Origin: Gammaproteobacteria bacterium 53_120_T64
GTDB taxonomy: Bacteria; Pseudomonadota; Gammaproteobacteria; Pseudomonadales; Porticoccaceae
Reading direction: 5' to 3'
Length of the DNA: 64,000 nucleotides
Assembly (NCBI GenBank): GCA_002162815.1
Contig: MAAT01000047.1
Location: 1 to 64,000, forward strand
Made by a program: the position numbers and the translations under genes. This document shows positions 1 to 8,632 of this stretch, one piece after another. Each line of letters begins with the position of its first letter. The stretch's first letter is position 1. Below the pieces are notes generated by a model, which made no database searches, was not told the origin of the DNA, and saw only the letters and a program-made list of their open reading frames with translations.

Positions 1-50
1 AAGGTTTTTACTGCTTCGAGAGCAAAGGCTTCGAGGTCTTCTTTGTTCAT
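1..50 (-). CDS. IS256-family transposase, N-terminal fragment (runs off the window)
   Basis: An ATG at base 50 on the minus strand opens a frame that is still open at base 1. The visible residues begin MNKEDLEAFALEAVKT. IS256-type transposases commonly begin with a Met-Asn/Asp-Lys segment followed by a short acidic/alanine-rich helix of this kind. The DDE catalytic residues would lie outside the window. Only 16 residues are visible, so the assignment rests on N-terminal resemblance and the IS-like flank. Confidence 0.4.
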   Translation of the reverse strand, partial: MNKEDLEAFALEAVKT

Positions 51-113
51 GGCTGTCTATCCTTCCCATTAGGGATTAATGATAGACAGTTACACAGTTT
101 TAATTACAGTCTC
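1..113 (-). mobile_element. Terminal part of a probable IS256-family insertion sequence
   Basis: The first ~113 bases look like the left end of an insertion sequence that continues beyond the window. A reading frame starts on the minus strand at base 50 and its 16 visible residues resemble the start of IS256-family (mutator-type) transposases. The 60 bases upstream of that start are non-coding and finish in an AT-rich stretch (about 91-112) that would be the terminal inverted repeat. The other end and any target-site duplication are outside the window, so family and boundary are inferred. Confidence 0.45.
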
Positions 114-115
114 GC

Positions 116-445
116 TTGCTTGCCCTAGGTGCGAAATTCATATTTGATCATCAAGGTGTTGCTCGCCCAATGGATGCTCATTCGTTTTTAATGGTGCCAT
201 ATTTTGTCGTGGTTGTGCCTTTGTTGGCATTTGTTCTGCCGCTAAATAAGCAGATTTACTGCCTGACTCTCGTTCCGTTATTTTTATTTTTATTTTTAGT
301 GTTTTATGGGTATTCAATTCGCTTGCTGGGTTCTAGGTATTCTTTTAAGCCTGACAATGTGACAACTGTTTGGTTTTTTATGTACTCTGCAGGGGCGGTT
401 GTATTTTTACTTGTATACCTTTGGCCTTTAAAGTCAAAACTGTAG
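116..445 (+). CDS. Small hydrophobic membrane protein, probably 5'-truncated
   Basis: This is an unrecognised 109-residue hydrophobic protein with about three membrane-spanning stretches (roughly residues 24-43, 46-66 and 85-103). The only start is a TTG at 116, and an in-frame TAA lies at 101-103 inside the IS-like end. The frame therefore begins almost exactly where the mobile element stops. The most economical reading is that insertion removed the original 5' end. There is no recognisable ribosome binding site. It may be a fragment rather than a working gene, and no function is assigned. Confidence 0.35.
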   Translation: MLALGAKFIFDHQGVARPMDAHSFLMVPYFVVVVPLLAFVLPLNKQIYCLTLVPLFLFLFLVFYGYSIRLLGSRYSFKPDNVTTVWFFMYSAGAVVFLLVYLWPLKSKL

Positions 446-565
446 TGGCATCGCGAAGATGAGGGCTACTGCTGGGCGCGGGACCCAGGCCTAGTATCTA
501 TCGGCATGAGTCCCGCTTTCCCTTCTCACTGGCTTTTACTTGGAAAAAAAGTGCTATTTATCGTC

Positions 566-1405
566 TTAATTCAAACGGTTAATAAAATCGATCACGGCAT
601 CGGAAAATACCGTGTTCTGATCGCCGGCGACCATGTGCGAGGCCTCTTTAACATCGATAAATTCCGCGTGGCTAACGGCCTCGCGAAACTCTTGCACGCC
701 CTCGCTGCTGACGACATCGGATTTTTCGCCGCGCACCAATAGGGTTGGTACTTTGAGGTTTCGGGCGGCGTCCATCAGTCGTAGCGAGCGCTGCTCCAGA
801 CCTTCATCCAGTGCGCTGCTGACGATTTTCGGGTCCCAGTGCCAGATGTAGCGACCGCTGTCATTTTTCCGTACGTTTTTGCGAATGCCCTCGAGGTTAG
901 TGGTGCGCTTGCGACCGGTGTAGGTGGCCACGGCCTCGGCAACGTCTTCCAGGGTGTCGTAGCCCTCGGGTTTGGCGGTCATAAAGTTGACGATGCGGGA
1001 TACGCCTTTTTGTTCAACCTTGGGGGTGATGTCCACCAAGATGAGGGAGCGCAATAAGCCGGGGTTTTCGCCCTCGGCCGCCAGTGCGGTAACGCCGCCC
1101 TTGGAGGCGCCGACCACGACGGGGGGTTGATCGAATTGTTTGGCGATAGTGCTGAGGTCGCGGACAAAACCGTCGGTGGTGTAATCACCTGCCGGGCACC
1201 AGTCCGAGTCGCCGTGGCCCCGGGAGTCGATATTGATGACATGCCAGCCCTCGGCGGCGACCTTGCGGGCGGTGTCGCCCCAGGAGTGGCGCGTTTGGCC
1301 ACCGCCGTGTAAAAAAATCAGCGGTGGGTGGGCTGGATCGCCGTAGGTATCGCCACGGCTGACAACGCCGTCGCTGGCGGTATAGTTGACTGTGCTTGGT
1401 TTCAT
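566..1405 (-). CDS. Alpha/beta-fold hydrolase
   Basis: This is a 279-residue single-domain alpha/beta hydrolase without a signal peptide, so probably cytoplasmic. The nucleophile elbow reads GASKGG with Ser101. The oxyanion-hole motif HGGG lies at residues 33-36, the acid is probably Asp230 (GEKSD) and the base His257 (ASHMV). This is the usual Ser-Asp-His order and the usual length for the family. Such enzymes include esterases, epoxide hydrolases and C-C hydrolases, and the substrate cannot be read from sequence. It is transcribed alone, with ~120 bp to the plus-strand gene downstream and ~410 bp non-coding upstream. The fold is certain, the reaction unknown. Confidence 0.88.
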   Translation of the reverse strand: MKPSTVNYTASDGVVSRGDTYGDPAHPPLIFLHGGGQTRHSWGDTARKVAAEGWHVINIDSRGHGDSDWCPAGDYTTDGFVRDLSTIAKQFDQPPVVVGASKGGVTALAAEGENPGLLRSLILVDITPKVEQKGVSRIVNFMTAKPEGYDTLEDVAEAVATYTGRKRTTNLEGIRKNVRKNDSGRYIWHWDPKIVSSALDEGLEQRSLRLMDAARNLKVPTLLVRGEKSDVVSSEGVQEFREAVSHAEFIDVKEASHMVAGDQNTVFSDAVIDFINRLN

Positions 1406-1816
1406 AGTACTGCTCTGGTAGTTGGGTGCTTAGTGGGTGAATAAAGGCTGAGCGGAAAGATCTTGGCTTCCCGAGTGAGTAATTTGTGGGTAGAACGGTT
1501 TGCGCCCGTGACGTTATGTTGAGGGCTGTGTTGGCAGATGAGAGCTGGTGCAGACGGTGATGGCTTAGCAGGGTTGACTACTTGGGCGAGGGTGGTGCTG
1601 ACTAGCTACTACGAGGTCGAGGAGTTTAGCAAAATGACTTGCCTGCAACAACGCGGGGCCTGAACCGTGTTGCTGGGCCGTCTGCTGTGGCGTTGTTGAG
1701 GGGGTCCATCCCCGGGGCGACAGGGATAGACTTGAGGGTAGTGGCTGGGTCTGATAATTCCTGGGCATTAAATAATGCCCGGGTTTAATAGTACCTAGGC
1801 ATGCTAGCGCTTGGGT
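1406..1816. other. Non-coding gap, nothing recognised
   Basis: About 410 bases lie between the alpha/beta hydrolase and the secreted TIM-barrel-like protein. The one frame of more than 60 codons here (minus strand, 1565-1768) is Gln/Pro/Ser-rich, has no ribosome binding site and looks spurious. No tRNA, clear terminator or repeat was found. The promoter of the hydrolase gene must lie in this interval but no convincing -35/-10 pair stands out. Confidence 0.5.
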
Positions 1817-2992
1817 CTATAGGGGGCGGGCTGAGTGCATTGGGTTGCGTCGTTGCCGCCAGGTGTGTTGCCGCGACCGTGAACGCTGCTCGCCGCTTTC
1901 GGTGTCGAGGGGGCTATCCTCCTCGACTGACTCGTCGCCGTTGGAGCCTGCTTCAAAGGTGTCGTAGGACCATTGATTAAAATCGGCCATTAACAGGTCG
2001 TGGGTATGGTAGGTCAATTCTCTTTCCCAGGGCTCGATATAGCGCACCCCTAATTCTTTGGCCTGGGCAAACACGGTGGCGTAATCACCGTTCAGGAAGC
2101 GATCGCTTTGGTCGGAGCGGCCGATAACCTGAGCGTAGAGGTCACCGGGGTATTCTCGCAACACCGCCAGCAGTTCCGTTTGATAGCTCTCCTTACCCGA
2201 GAGCCACCACATGGCGGCCCCCACTCTTTGCTCGAGGGCGGGGTCGTCCCAGAGTTGGTTGATGATGGTTTCGGCAATAGAGCTGTCATTTAATAGTGTG
2301 TGTACCTCGACGGCGATGGCCTTGCTGGGTAGGGCGAGGGCAAAGCTGCTGGCGGCGGTGGTGACTGCGGCAATCCACTTGTCCGGGCTTAAGCCGGCGG
2401 CTTCCAGGGTTGATGTGGCTACGCCGTTGAAATGTCCCTCCACGCCGTTGCTGGTCATTTGCGGTAAATACACCAGGCTCAGGCGCGGGTCGTCGCCGTA
2501 TTCCGCGGCAAGAGCCAGGGCGAGATCTTGTAGGCGCAGTTGCACCTGGGGGTCCCAAAACTTGGGTATGGAGATATCGCCAAGCATCGAGTTGACGACA
2601 AAATAATCGCCTTCATCGTAGAGCCATTCGGGAGACTCTTTGCCGGCAATAATCGCCAGTGACCAACGCTTGTCGTGGGAAAAGTCATCCATGTTGTCGA
2701 TTTGATTCTCGATCAGTGCCCAGTTGAATTCTCCGGGGCTGGGTTCCAGTTCGTTCCATTTCACCCGTATCAGAGCACCGAGGGCGTGCTCGTTGGCCAG
2801 GGCCTCTCCGTGGCTAATCGAGCTGCTGTAAATCCCGGTAGGTTTTTCGATACCATCCTCGAGTGAGTCGGCATGCAGTGACAGCGGTGTCAGCGCGAGA
2901 CAGCAGGCTAAGACATTCAAATAATGGCTCAAGCGGCGCTGAGTTTTTTGCCATAGTGCTTGATAGGCTGTCGGCTTCCCTGTTTTTATCAT
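1817..2992 (-). CDS. Secreted TIM-barrel protein resembling glycoside hydrolases
   Basis: This is a 391-residue exported protein. A basic N-terminus and hydrophobic stretch (about residues 24-40) end at an AxA-like site (LHA-D), consistent with Sec export. The mature part starts with a pattern seen in beta-galactosidase-type (GH42/GH5-like) TIM barrels: a conserved VKWNELEPSPGEFNW segment near residues 77-91, then repeated hydrophobic strands and Trp/Glu-rich loops (AMWWLSG, EPWERE). Catalytic acids cannot be assigned with confidence. The last ~25 residues are an odd Arg-rich tail, while another frame over the same bases gives a more ordinary Gly/Asn/Pro tail ending at 1804, so a frame slip is possible. 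It lies upstream of nothing obviously related; a GT2-like gene lies ~190 bp away on the same strand. Confidence 0.6.
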   Translation of the reverse strand: MIKTGKPTAYQALWQKTQRRLSHYLNVLACCLALTPLSLHADSLEDGIEKPTGIYSSSISHGEALANEHALGALIRVKWNELEPSPGEFNWALIENQIDNMDDFSHDKRWSLAIIAGKESPEWLYDEGDYFVVNSMLGDISIPKFWDPQVQLRLQDLALALAAEYGDDPRLSLVYLPQMTSNGVEGHFNGVATSTLEAAGLSPDKWIAAVTTAASSFALALPSKAIAVEVHTLLNDSSIAETIINQLWDDPALEQRVGAAMWWLSGKESYQTELLAVLREYPGDLYAQVIGRSDQSDRFLNGDYATVFAQAKELGVRYIEPWERELTYHTHDLLMADFNQWSYDTFEAGSNGDESVEEDSPLDTESGEQRSRSRQHTWRQRRNPMHSARPL

Positions 2993-3177
2993 GATGGTCT
3001 TCCTTCAAAGTATTGATCGAGTAGAGTTAACAACGTCTCGATACTGAAAGGGTTGACAGCAAAAAGTGAAATAGTCAGCCATGTGATTTGCTCGACCCCA
3101 CTGAGTCGCAGAGTGCGGCAGCGCGAAGCGGTTGATGGTCTCGGGGCGATTCGGGGCCGGTAATTGGGGTGGTGAGG

Positions 3178-4404
3178 TTACCCGCGAGAGTGCCCGCGAG
3201 TTTGCTGAAGATTGACGCTGGGGTGGGCGTGGTCTCTCAGATGGTGGATAAATTTTAAGGTCTTAAAAGCATCAAACCAGGTGTTGAGGTGCTTGCAGTA
3301 ATGACTCGTCGAGGTACTGACCTTGAGTGCCGCAGCAATGGCTTGAGGTGCGCCGATGGCTTGTAGGGCTGCGAGGGTGCTTGCCGGCAGGCCAAGGTCG
3401 TCGAGGGGCTGTGTTTGGCTGGGAGCTATGGCACCGAGCCAGTTCTTTAGCGCAATAAAAACCTGTGGGTGGTAGAAGATTGCTGCTTCGCTAAGGTTGT
3501 CTTGCCGTAGTAGCTGGCTAATTGCCGGGCCGGTGCCGAAGGGCACGCGGTCGGATTGTCTGGCGTCAATAGTAATTTGCGGCGCTGACAATTGCTTGAT
3601 GGCGCCGGTCTTGGCGAGTTTGTTTAATAAATAAAAATCTTCACCACCACTGCGCTTGGGAAAGCCCCGAACCTGGGCGTAGTGGCTGGCTGCAACGGCG
3701 ATCGCGCTGCCAATGGTCTGGAAGGCATAGGGCGAGCGGGCACTGTGCAGCCCCGCGACATATTGCAGCATGCGCTGTTCGTAGAGCTGGGTCGCCTGGC
3801 CAATAGCTGTGTCGTCGCAGAGGTGCTTAAAGGGATAGATGGCGGCGGCAGGTTGGGTTTCTCCCCTGACGCTGATAGCGTTGTCGAGAGCGCTAAAGTA
3901 GGTGTCGGGCAGATGGGCGTCGGCATCGCTGGTGTAAATCCACGGTGAACCGAGATGCCCGCTGTTGATGAGGGCAAGGGCAATATCGGCACCGATTTTT
4001 CTGGCCAGGCCTACGCCCTGTTTTTCGGGTATCTGTCGTGTCGGGCGAAAGCGCTCGACCAGTAGTAGGGCGCTGTTGGTGGCGGGAATGTCGCGCAGCA
4101 GCAGATTGCCGAGTGATTGCCCTTCACTGCTGGCGTCAATCAAACTTTGCCATAGGACAGTGTTGTCACTGTGGGCGCCGCCAAGGTTGTCCGGTTGGTT
4201 GATGACGAGGATCAGTAGTACGGCCTGTTGTTTTAGTAGAGTAGTGGCGAGGCGCTGGTAAAAGACCGGGCTTTCTTTATAGGCGGGAATCACCAGACAG
4301 TACTGCCAGCTGGCTCGGTGTGGCACAGCGCGAACGAGCTGCTGGGCTAGCGCGGTCTCGGGTTCGGCATAACGGCTGAGATATTTGTCGGTGCTTTTCA
4401 TCAT
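3178..4404 (-). CDS. Glycosyltransferase family 2-like protein
   Basis: This is a 408-residue soluble protein with the GT-A nucleotide-binding arrangement. A first beta strand ends in VIPAYKES (about residues 38-45), and a SDADAHLP segment (about 164-171) supplies a DxD-type metal/UDP-binding motif. A GGEDFYLL stretch near residue 250 resembles the ED acceptor motif of GT2 enzymes. No membrane segments are apparent. It is encoded immediately upstream of miaE's stop side with 18 bp between the two genes, so they are probably co-transcribed, but no functional link is obvious. Such large lone GT2-like proteins are found in marine gammaproteobacteria. Donor and acceptor are unknown. Confidence 0.65.
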   Translation of the reverse strand: MMKSTDKYLSRYAEPETALAQQLVRAVPHRASWQYCLVIPAYKESPVFYQRLATTLLKQQAVLLILVINQPDNLGGAHSDNTVLWQSLIDASSEGQSLGNLLLRDIPATNSALLLVERFRPTRQIPEKQGVGLARKIGADIALALINSGHLGSPWIYTSDADAHLPDTYFSALDNAISVRGETQPAAAIYPFKHLCDDTAIGQATQLYEQRMLQYVAGLHSARSPYAFQTIGSAIAVAASHYAQVRGFPKRSGGEDFYLLNKLAKTGAIKQLSAPQITIDARQSDRVPFGTGPAISQLLRQDNLSEAAIFYHPQVFIALKNWLGAIAPSQTQPLDDLGLPASTLAALQAIGAPQAIAAALKVSTSTSHYCKHLNTWFDAFKTLKFIHHLRDHAHPSVNLQQTRGHSRG

Positions 4405-4422
4405 GGTTGCTGACTTCCGCCC

Positions 4423-5013
4423 TTAATGCAGGGCGGGCCGAAAGGGCAGGCCGCTAACCAGCTGGGCTTCAAAATCCAGAAGCTGGTCGAGGCGTGCGTC
4501 GATAATAGGGGCGGGGAAGTGATTTGCTGCCAAGTCGATAAACAGACCTTGATGACGGTCTTCCGAGCGGGTGATGGCCTGGTAAAAACTTTTTAGGGCA
4601 TGGTCATCGCTTGAGCCGCCTTCGGGTAGGGCCGTGGCCACCAGGCCAAAGCGCTCGGCGCCACGGGCCTCGATGACGCCGCCCAGTAATAGGCGGTCGA
4701 GAAAGTAGTCGTCGCGGCCGTTGCGGGCCTGCTTGCGCAGTTGATTGACGTAGGGGTCTTTCTCGTCTTTCTGTAATTGCAGTTGGCGGGCCGTCATCAG
4801 CTTGACTACTTCGCGGAAGTGCTCGAGTTCCTCAATGCTGAGATCGATCATGGCGCCGACGATGTCGGGCTTGTCGGCGTAGTGCAGGGCCATGGACATC
4901 GCCATACCGGAGGCCTTCTTTTCGGCGCCAGCGTGGTCGATAAGAAAGGCGTCAAAGTCGTCGAGTACGGTGTCCGCCCAGGCGGGTGGGGTTTGGTAGC
5001 GCAGTTTAAACAT
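4423..5013 (-). CDS. miaE: tRNA-(ms[2]io[6]A)-hydroxylase MiaE
   Basis: MiaE is a non-haem di-iron monooxygenase that hydroxylates 2-methylthio-N6-isopentenyl-adenosine at position 37 of tRNAs reading UNN codons, giving ms2io6A. The 196-residue product has the usual length. The iron-ligand pattern of the ferritin-like four-helix bundle is visible: Glu31 (GAEKKAS), Glu62/His65 (EELEHFRE), Glu120 (RGAERFG) and Glu151/His154 (SEDRHQG). The ATG at 5013 is the only sensible start, and the divergent fabV starts 134 bp away. Enzymes MiaA and MiaB needed for the substrate are not in this window. Confidence 0.95.
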   Translation of the reverse strand: MFKLRYQTPPAWADTVLDDFDAFLIDHAGAEKKASGMAMSMALHYADKPDIVGAMIDLSIEELEHFREVVKLMTARQLQLQKDEKDPYVNQLRKQARNGRDDYFLDRLLLGGVIEARGAERFGLVATALPEGGSSDDHALKSFYQAITRSEDRHQGLFIDLAANHFPAPIIDARLDQLLDFEAQLVSGLPFRPALH

Positions 5014-5147
5014 CGTGGAGTCACATTGGGCTTCGGGTTATTATGGGCGATTATCGCAGATGCAAAGCCCCTTGCTAAGGCCTGTGTGGTGGTGTCGCCG
5101 CTGAATGCCGGCGTCGGGAATTTAGTCCAGTCAATTGAGAGAGTTAA

Positions 5148-6329
5148 ATGATTATAAAGCCAAAAGTTCGCGGATTTATTTGTACCAATGCCCACCCACA
5201 GGGGTGTGCGGCATCGATCAATCAGCAAATTGACTACGTGAAGGCCAAGGGACCGATTGCCGATGGGCCAAAAAAGGTACTGGTGATTGGCTCGTCCACG
5301 GGCTACGGCATGGCCTCGCGCATTACCGCCGCCTTTGGCTGTGGTGCCGATACCCTGGGTGTGTTTTTTGAAAAGCCACCGACCGAGCGCCGCACCGGCT
5401 CGGCCGGCTATTACAACTCCGCAGCGATGCAGGCGGCGGCTCGGGCCGATGGTCTGTACGCCGAAAGCATCAATGGCGATGCCTTCTCGGATGAAATTAA
5501 GGCCGAGGTGATTGCCACGCTGAAACGCGATATGGGCCCGGTTGACCTGGTGGTTTATTCACTGGCCTCACCCCGGCGCACCGATCCCAAGACCGGCGAG
5601 ACCTATATTTCTTCCCTCAAGCCCATCGGTGAGGCCTTCACCATGAAGGGCGTGAATACCGATAGCCTGGCGGTCGATGAGCTTACCGTCGAGCCCGCCA
5701 CCGAGGAGGAAATCAACAACACCATTAAAGTCATGGGTGGCGAGGACTGGGAGTGGTGGATCGATGCCCTTAGCGATGCCGGTTTACTGGCCGAGGGCTG
5801 CAAAACCACGGCCTATACCTATATTGGCAAGGAGTTGACCTGGCCCCTCTACGGCCACGCCAGTATTGGCATGGCGAAGAAAGATCTCGACCGCGCTAGT
5901 ACGGCGATTAACAGCAAGCTGGAGACCATTGGTGGCGAGTCGCGCGTGTCGGTATTGAAGGCCTTGGTGACCCAGGCCAGTTCGGCGATTCCGATTATGC
6001 CTCTGTATATTTCCATCCTCTACAAGGTGATGAAGGCCGAGGGCACCCACGAGGGTTGTATAGAGCAGATACAGGGTCTCTTTGAACGCCAGATCTACAC
6101 TGCGGGGCAGGCCGATATTGATGAAGAGGGCCGCTGGCGCATGGACGGCGAAGAGTTAAAAGACAGCGTTCAAGCCCAGGTGGCGGCGCTGTGGGATAGT
6201 GTTAACACCGAGAACATCGGTGAGTTGACCGACTTTAAGGGCTACCACCAGGAGTTTTTACGGCTCTTTGGTTTTGGCCTCGACGGCGTCGATTACGAGG
6301 CGGATATCAGCCCCCAGGTTGAATTGTAG
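5148..6329 (+). CDS. fabV: Trans-2-enoyl-ACP/CoA reductase FabV
   Basis: FabV catalyses the last, NADH-dependent step of each fatty-acid elongation cycle. It is a FabI-type function in an extended SDR fold that is insensitive to triclosan. The 393-residue length is typical. The nucleotide-binding segment VIGSSTGYG lies at residues 47-55, and the catalytic Tyr-x8-Lys pair is Tyr235 and Lys244 ([10 protein letters not shown]), the exact spacing that separates FabV from FabI. The N-terminal [10 protein letters not shown] is characteristic. It is divergent from miaE and followed 93 bp later by an MBL hydrolase. No fabI is seen in this window. Confidence 0.97.
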   Translation: MIIKPKVRGFICTNAHPQGCAASINQQIDYVKAKGPIADGPKKVLVIGSSTGYGMASRITAAFGCGADTLGVFFEKPPTERRTGSAGYYNSAAMQAAARADGLYAESINGDAFSDEIKAEVIATLKRDMGPVDLVVYSLASPRRTDPKTGETYISSLKPIGEAFTMKGVNTDSLAVDELTVEPATEEEINNTIKVMGGEDWEWWIDALSDAGLLAEGCKTTAYTYIGKELTWPLYGHASIGMAKKDLDRASTAINSKLETIGGESRVSVLKALVTQASSAIPIMPLYISILYKVMKAEGTHEGCIEQIQGLFERQIYTAGQADIDEEGRWRMDGEELKDSVQAQVAALWDSVNTENIGELTDFKGYHQEFLRLFGFGLDGVDYEADISPQVEL

Positions 6330-6422
6330 GTGTAAACTTGCCGCTAATAATGAGCAAATAATAAATAGAGTTTTACCGTTGCGCTGGGAGCGCGACGGAA
6401 AACCTTAAAAAGAGAGGAGCTT

Positions 6423-7262
6423 ATGAGTACAGTCGATCAATTTACCCCCCTGGTACGGCGCATCAGCGCACCCAATGGCAGTGCCATGACGGGGCCGGGC
6501 ACCAATGCCTATCTCATTGGCCGGGAAGAAATTGCGGTGCTCGATCCGGGCCCTATCTACGACAGCCATATTGATGCGATTCTAGCGGCGGGCGGTGACA
6601 AAATTCGCTGGATTATCGTCACCCATACCCACAAGGATCACTCGCCGGCGGCAAAAGTTCTCGCCGAGAAAACCGGGGCCAAATTGATCGGCTGCGTGAT
6701 GGATGAGTTGGACGGCTTTCAGGATGAAACCTTTACAGTGGACGAGAATATTCGCCACGGTGAGCTGTTTAAAACCGATGAATTCACCCTCGAAGCCGTG
6801 CATACCCCCGGCCATGTCGGCAACCACTTTTGCTTCTTTCTACACGAGGACGGCCTGCTATTTTCCGGCGACCATATTATGGATGGCTCCACGGTGGTGA
6901 TTATTCCCCCCAGTGGCGATATGAAGGACTACCTCGATTCCCTCGATATTCTCAGAGAAATGCCCCTGCAGCACATTGCCCCGGGCCATGGCAATTTGAT
7001 GGCCGAGCCCCAGAAGGTGGTCGAAACCCTGTATCGCCATCGCATGATGCGCGAGCAAAAAGTGCTCTCCGGGATGGCTAAGCTCGGCGAGTCGAGTCTG
7101 CTGGGCATGTTGTCGACGATTTACGATGACGTTGATAAGAAGGTTTACTACTACGCGCGCTTTTCCCTGTGGGCCCACTTGCTGAAATTGGAGCGCGATG
7201 GCAAAGCGCAGCGCACCTCAAGCAATGACGAATTTGACCAAGAGTGCTGGGTGCTGAGTTAA
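6423..7262 (+). CDS. MBL-fold metallo-hydrolase (LACTB2/glyoxalase II-like)
   Basis: This is a 279-residue metallo-beta-lactamase-fold hydrolase of the LACTB2-like group, cytoplasmic, binding two zinc ions. The signature HTHKDHS lies at about residues 67-73, a second ligand region HTPGHVGNH at about 127-135, the bridging Asp in FSGDHIM at about 147-153, and the last His in PGHGN near 186. A C-terminal helical domain after the fold is typical of LACTB2 relatives, which act on RNA or thioesters. A good purine-rich Shine-Dalgarno (AGAGAGGAGC) precedes the ATG. It may be co-transcribed with fabV or with the DUF2789 gene 58 bp downstream. Its substrate is unknown. Confidence 0.88.
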   Translation: MSTVDQFTPLVRRISAPNGSAMTGPGTNAYLIGREEIAVLDPGPIYDSHIDAILAAGGDKIRWIIVTHTHKDHSPAAKVLAEKTGAKLIGCVMDELDGFQDETFTVDENIRHGELFKTDEFTLEAVHTPGHVGNHFCFFLHEDGLLFSGDHIMDGSTVVIIPPSGDMKDYLDSLDILREMPLQHIAPGHGNLMAEPQKVVETLYRHRMMREQKVLSGMAKLGESSLLGMLSTIYDDVDKKVYYYARFSLWAHLLKLERDGKAQRTSSNDEFDQECWVLS

Positions 7263-7320
7263 GTGCTAGGCTTGCTAATGCGGGATAAGGGTTTTAACAC
7301 CAGCCTGAGGAGGTTGAAAG

Positions 7321-7554
7321 ATGGACATGTCACCCCACACATTGGCAACCCTATTTGAACAGCTCGGCTTGCCGGCAACGGAGTCGGCGATTGATGTTTT
7401 TATCGACCAGCACAGCCCTCTCGACCCCCAGTTAGCGTTACAGGAGGCCGGGTTTTGGAATCCAGGGCAGCGCTCCTTTCTTATCGAGGCGTTGGCGGAT
7501 GACTCGGACTGGACCGAGATGGTCGAGCATCTCGATGCCTTTTTGCGCCGCTAA
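7321..7554 (+). CDS. DUF2789 family protein
   Basis: This is a 77-residue acidic, helical protein. The layout MDMSPHTLATLFEQLGLP, an internal FWNPGQRSFLIEAL segment and a WTEMVEHLDAFLR end is the pattern of the small DUF2789 family found in Pseudomonas and relatives, whose function is not known. A strong Shine-Dalgarno (GAGGAGG) sits 8-9 bases before the ATG. The gene is downstream of the MBL hydrolase and 141 bp upstream of dapA. Family assignment is from memory of the sequence pattern. Confidence 0.8.
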   Translation: MDMSPHTLATLFEQLGLPATESAIDVFIDQHSPLDPQLALQEAGFWNPGQRSFLIEALADDSDWTEMVEHLDAFLRR

Positions 7555-7695
7555 ACTGTCTTTTTGTCACGGTTTTGTCGAGCTGTCGGCAAGCTGGTAG
7601 GGGGTCTTAAAGCCCTCGCGGAGAGAGAATCGGCGAGTGGTGCTTGTGCCAGCTTGACTAGCTCAGTAACATGACGCTTTTTTTGGAGCAAGGCT

Positions 7696-8577
7696 ATGAT
7701 CACCGGTAGTATTGTGGCGATGGTCACCCCGATGGTTCCCGAAACGCTGGCTGTCGATTGGCCAGCCCTGAAGAAGTTGGTGGAGTGGCATATTGCGGCG
7801 GGCACCGACGCCATTGTCGCGGTCGGTACCACGGGCGAGTCGGCAACCCTCAATGTCGATGAGCACCTTGAGGTAGTCAAAGTGTGTGTGCAACAGGCCG
7901 CAGGGCGTGTCGCCATTATCGCCGGTACCGGCGCCAACAGTACCAGCGAGGCGATTGAGCTGACAGCAGCGGCGAAAGCGTGTGGTGCCGATGCCTGTTT
8001 GCTGGTGACACCCTATTACAATAAACCGACTCAGGAGGGTCTGTATCTACATCACCAGGCCATTGCCGAGGCGGTGGCCATACCACAGATTCTCTACAAC
8101 GTACCGGGCCGCACGGCCTGTGACATGTTGACCGAGACGGTGTGTCGCTTGGCACAGCTCGACAATATTGTCGGCATTAAAGAGGCGACCGGAGATCTTG
8201 ATCGCGCCCGAGATATTATTGCCGGTACGGCCGATGACTTCGCCGTGTACTCCGGGGATGACGCCACGGCAGCTGAGCTGATACTGCTCGGTGGCAAGGG
8301 CAATATCTCGGTGACGGCCAATATAGCACCGCAAAAAATGCACCAGCTCTGCGCCGCAGCGCTGGCCGGTGATGCCGAGCAGACGCGGGCCTTGAATGGG
8401 GACGTCGCCGCTCTACATGAGGTGCTGTTTGTCGAATCGAACCCGATACCGGTGAAATGGGCCGTTGCTGAACTGGGTTTGACGGCGCAGGACACCATCC
8501 GCCTACCCCTGACACCCCTTGCGGCGAACTTCCGCCCCGAACTGAAAGCGGCTATGCAGGCCGCCGCCGTTTTATAG
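7696..8577 (+). CDS. dapA: 4-hydroxy-tetrahydrodipicolinate synthase DapA
   Basis: DapA condenses pyruvate with L-aspartate semialdehyde, the first committed step of the diaminopimelate/lysine pathway that also feeds peptidoglycan. The 293-residue (beta/alpha)8 barrel contains the family signatures GTTGESATL (about residues 43-51), the catalytic Tyr in LLVTPYYNKP (about 128-137), YNVPGRT (about 134-160 region) and the Schiff-base Lys in GIKEATGD. A TTTGGAG site precedes the ATG. It opens the dapA-bamC-MBL-purC cluster, the same order as in Pseudomonas. Confidence 0.97.
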   Translation: MITGSIVAMVTPMVPETLAVDWPALKKLVEWHIAAGTDAIVAVGTTGESATLNVDEHLEVVKVCVQQAAGRVAIIAGTGANSTSEAIELTAAAKACGADACLLVTPYYNKPTQEGLYLHHQAIAEAVAIPQILYNVPGRTACDMLTETVCRLAQLDNIVGIKEATGDLDRARDIIAGTADDFAVYSGDDATAAELILLGGKGNISVTANIAPQKMHQLCAAALAGDAEQTRALNGDVAALHEVLFVESNPIPVKWAVAELGLTAQDTIRLPLTPLAANFRPELKAAMQAAAVL

Positions 8578-8632
8578 CTATCCGCCAATAATAATCCGTA
8601 TGTGTCTGAGTACATTACTCCCTGGGAATTTG

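Noticed and set aside
1565-1768. 67-codon minus-strand frame in the 1.4-1.8 kb gap
   Set aside because: Low-complexity Gln/Ser/Pro composition, no ribosome binding site, no recognised family.
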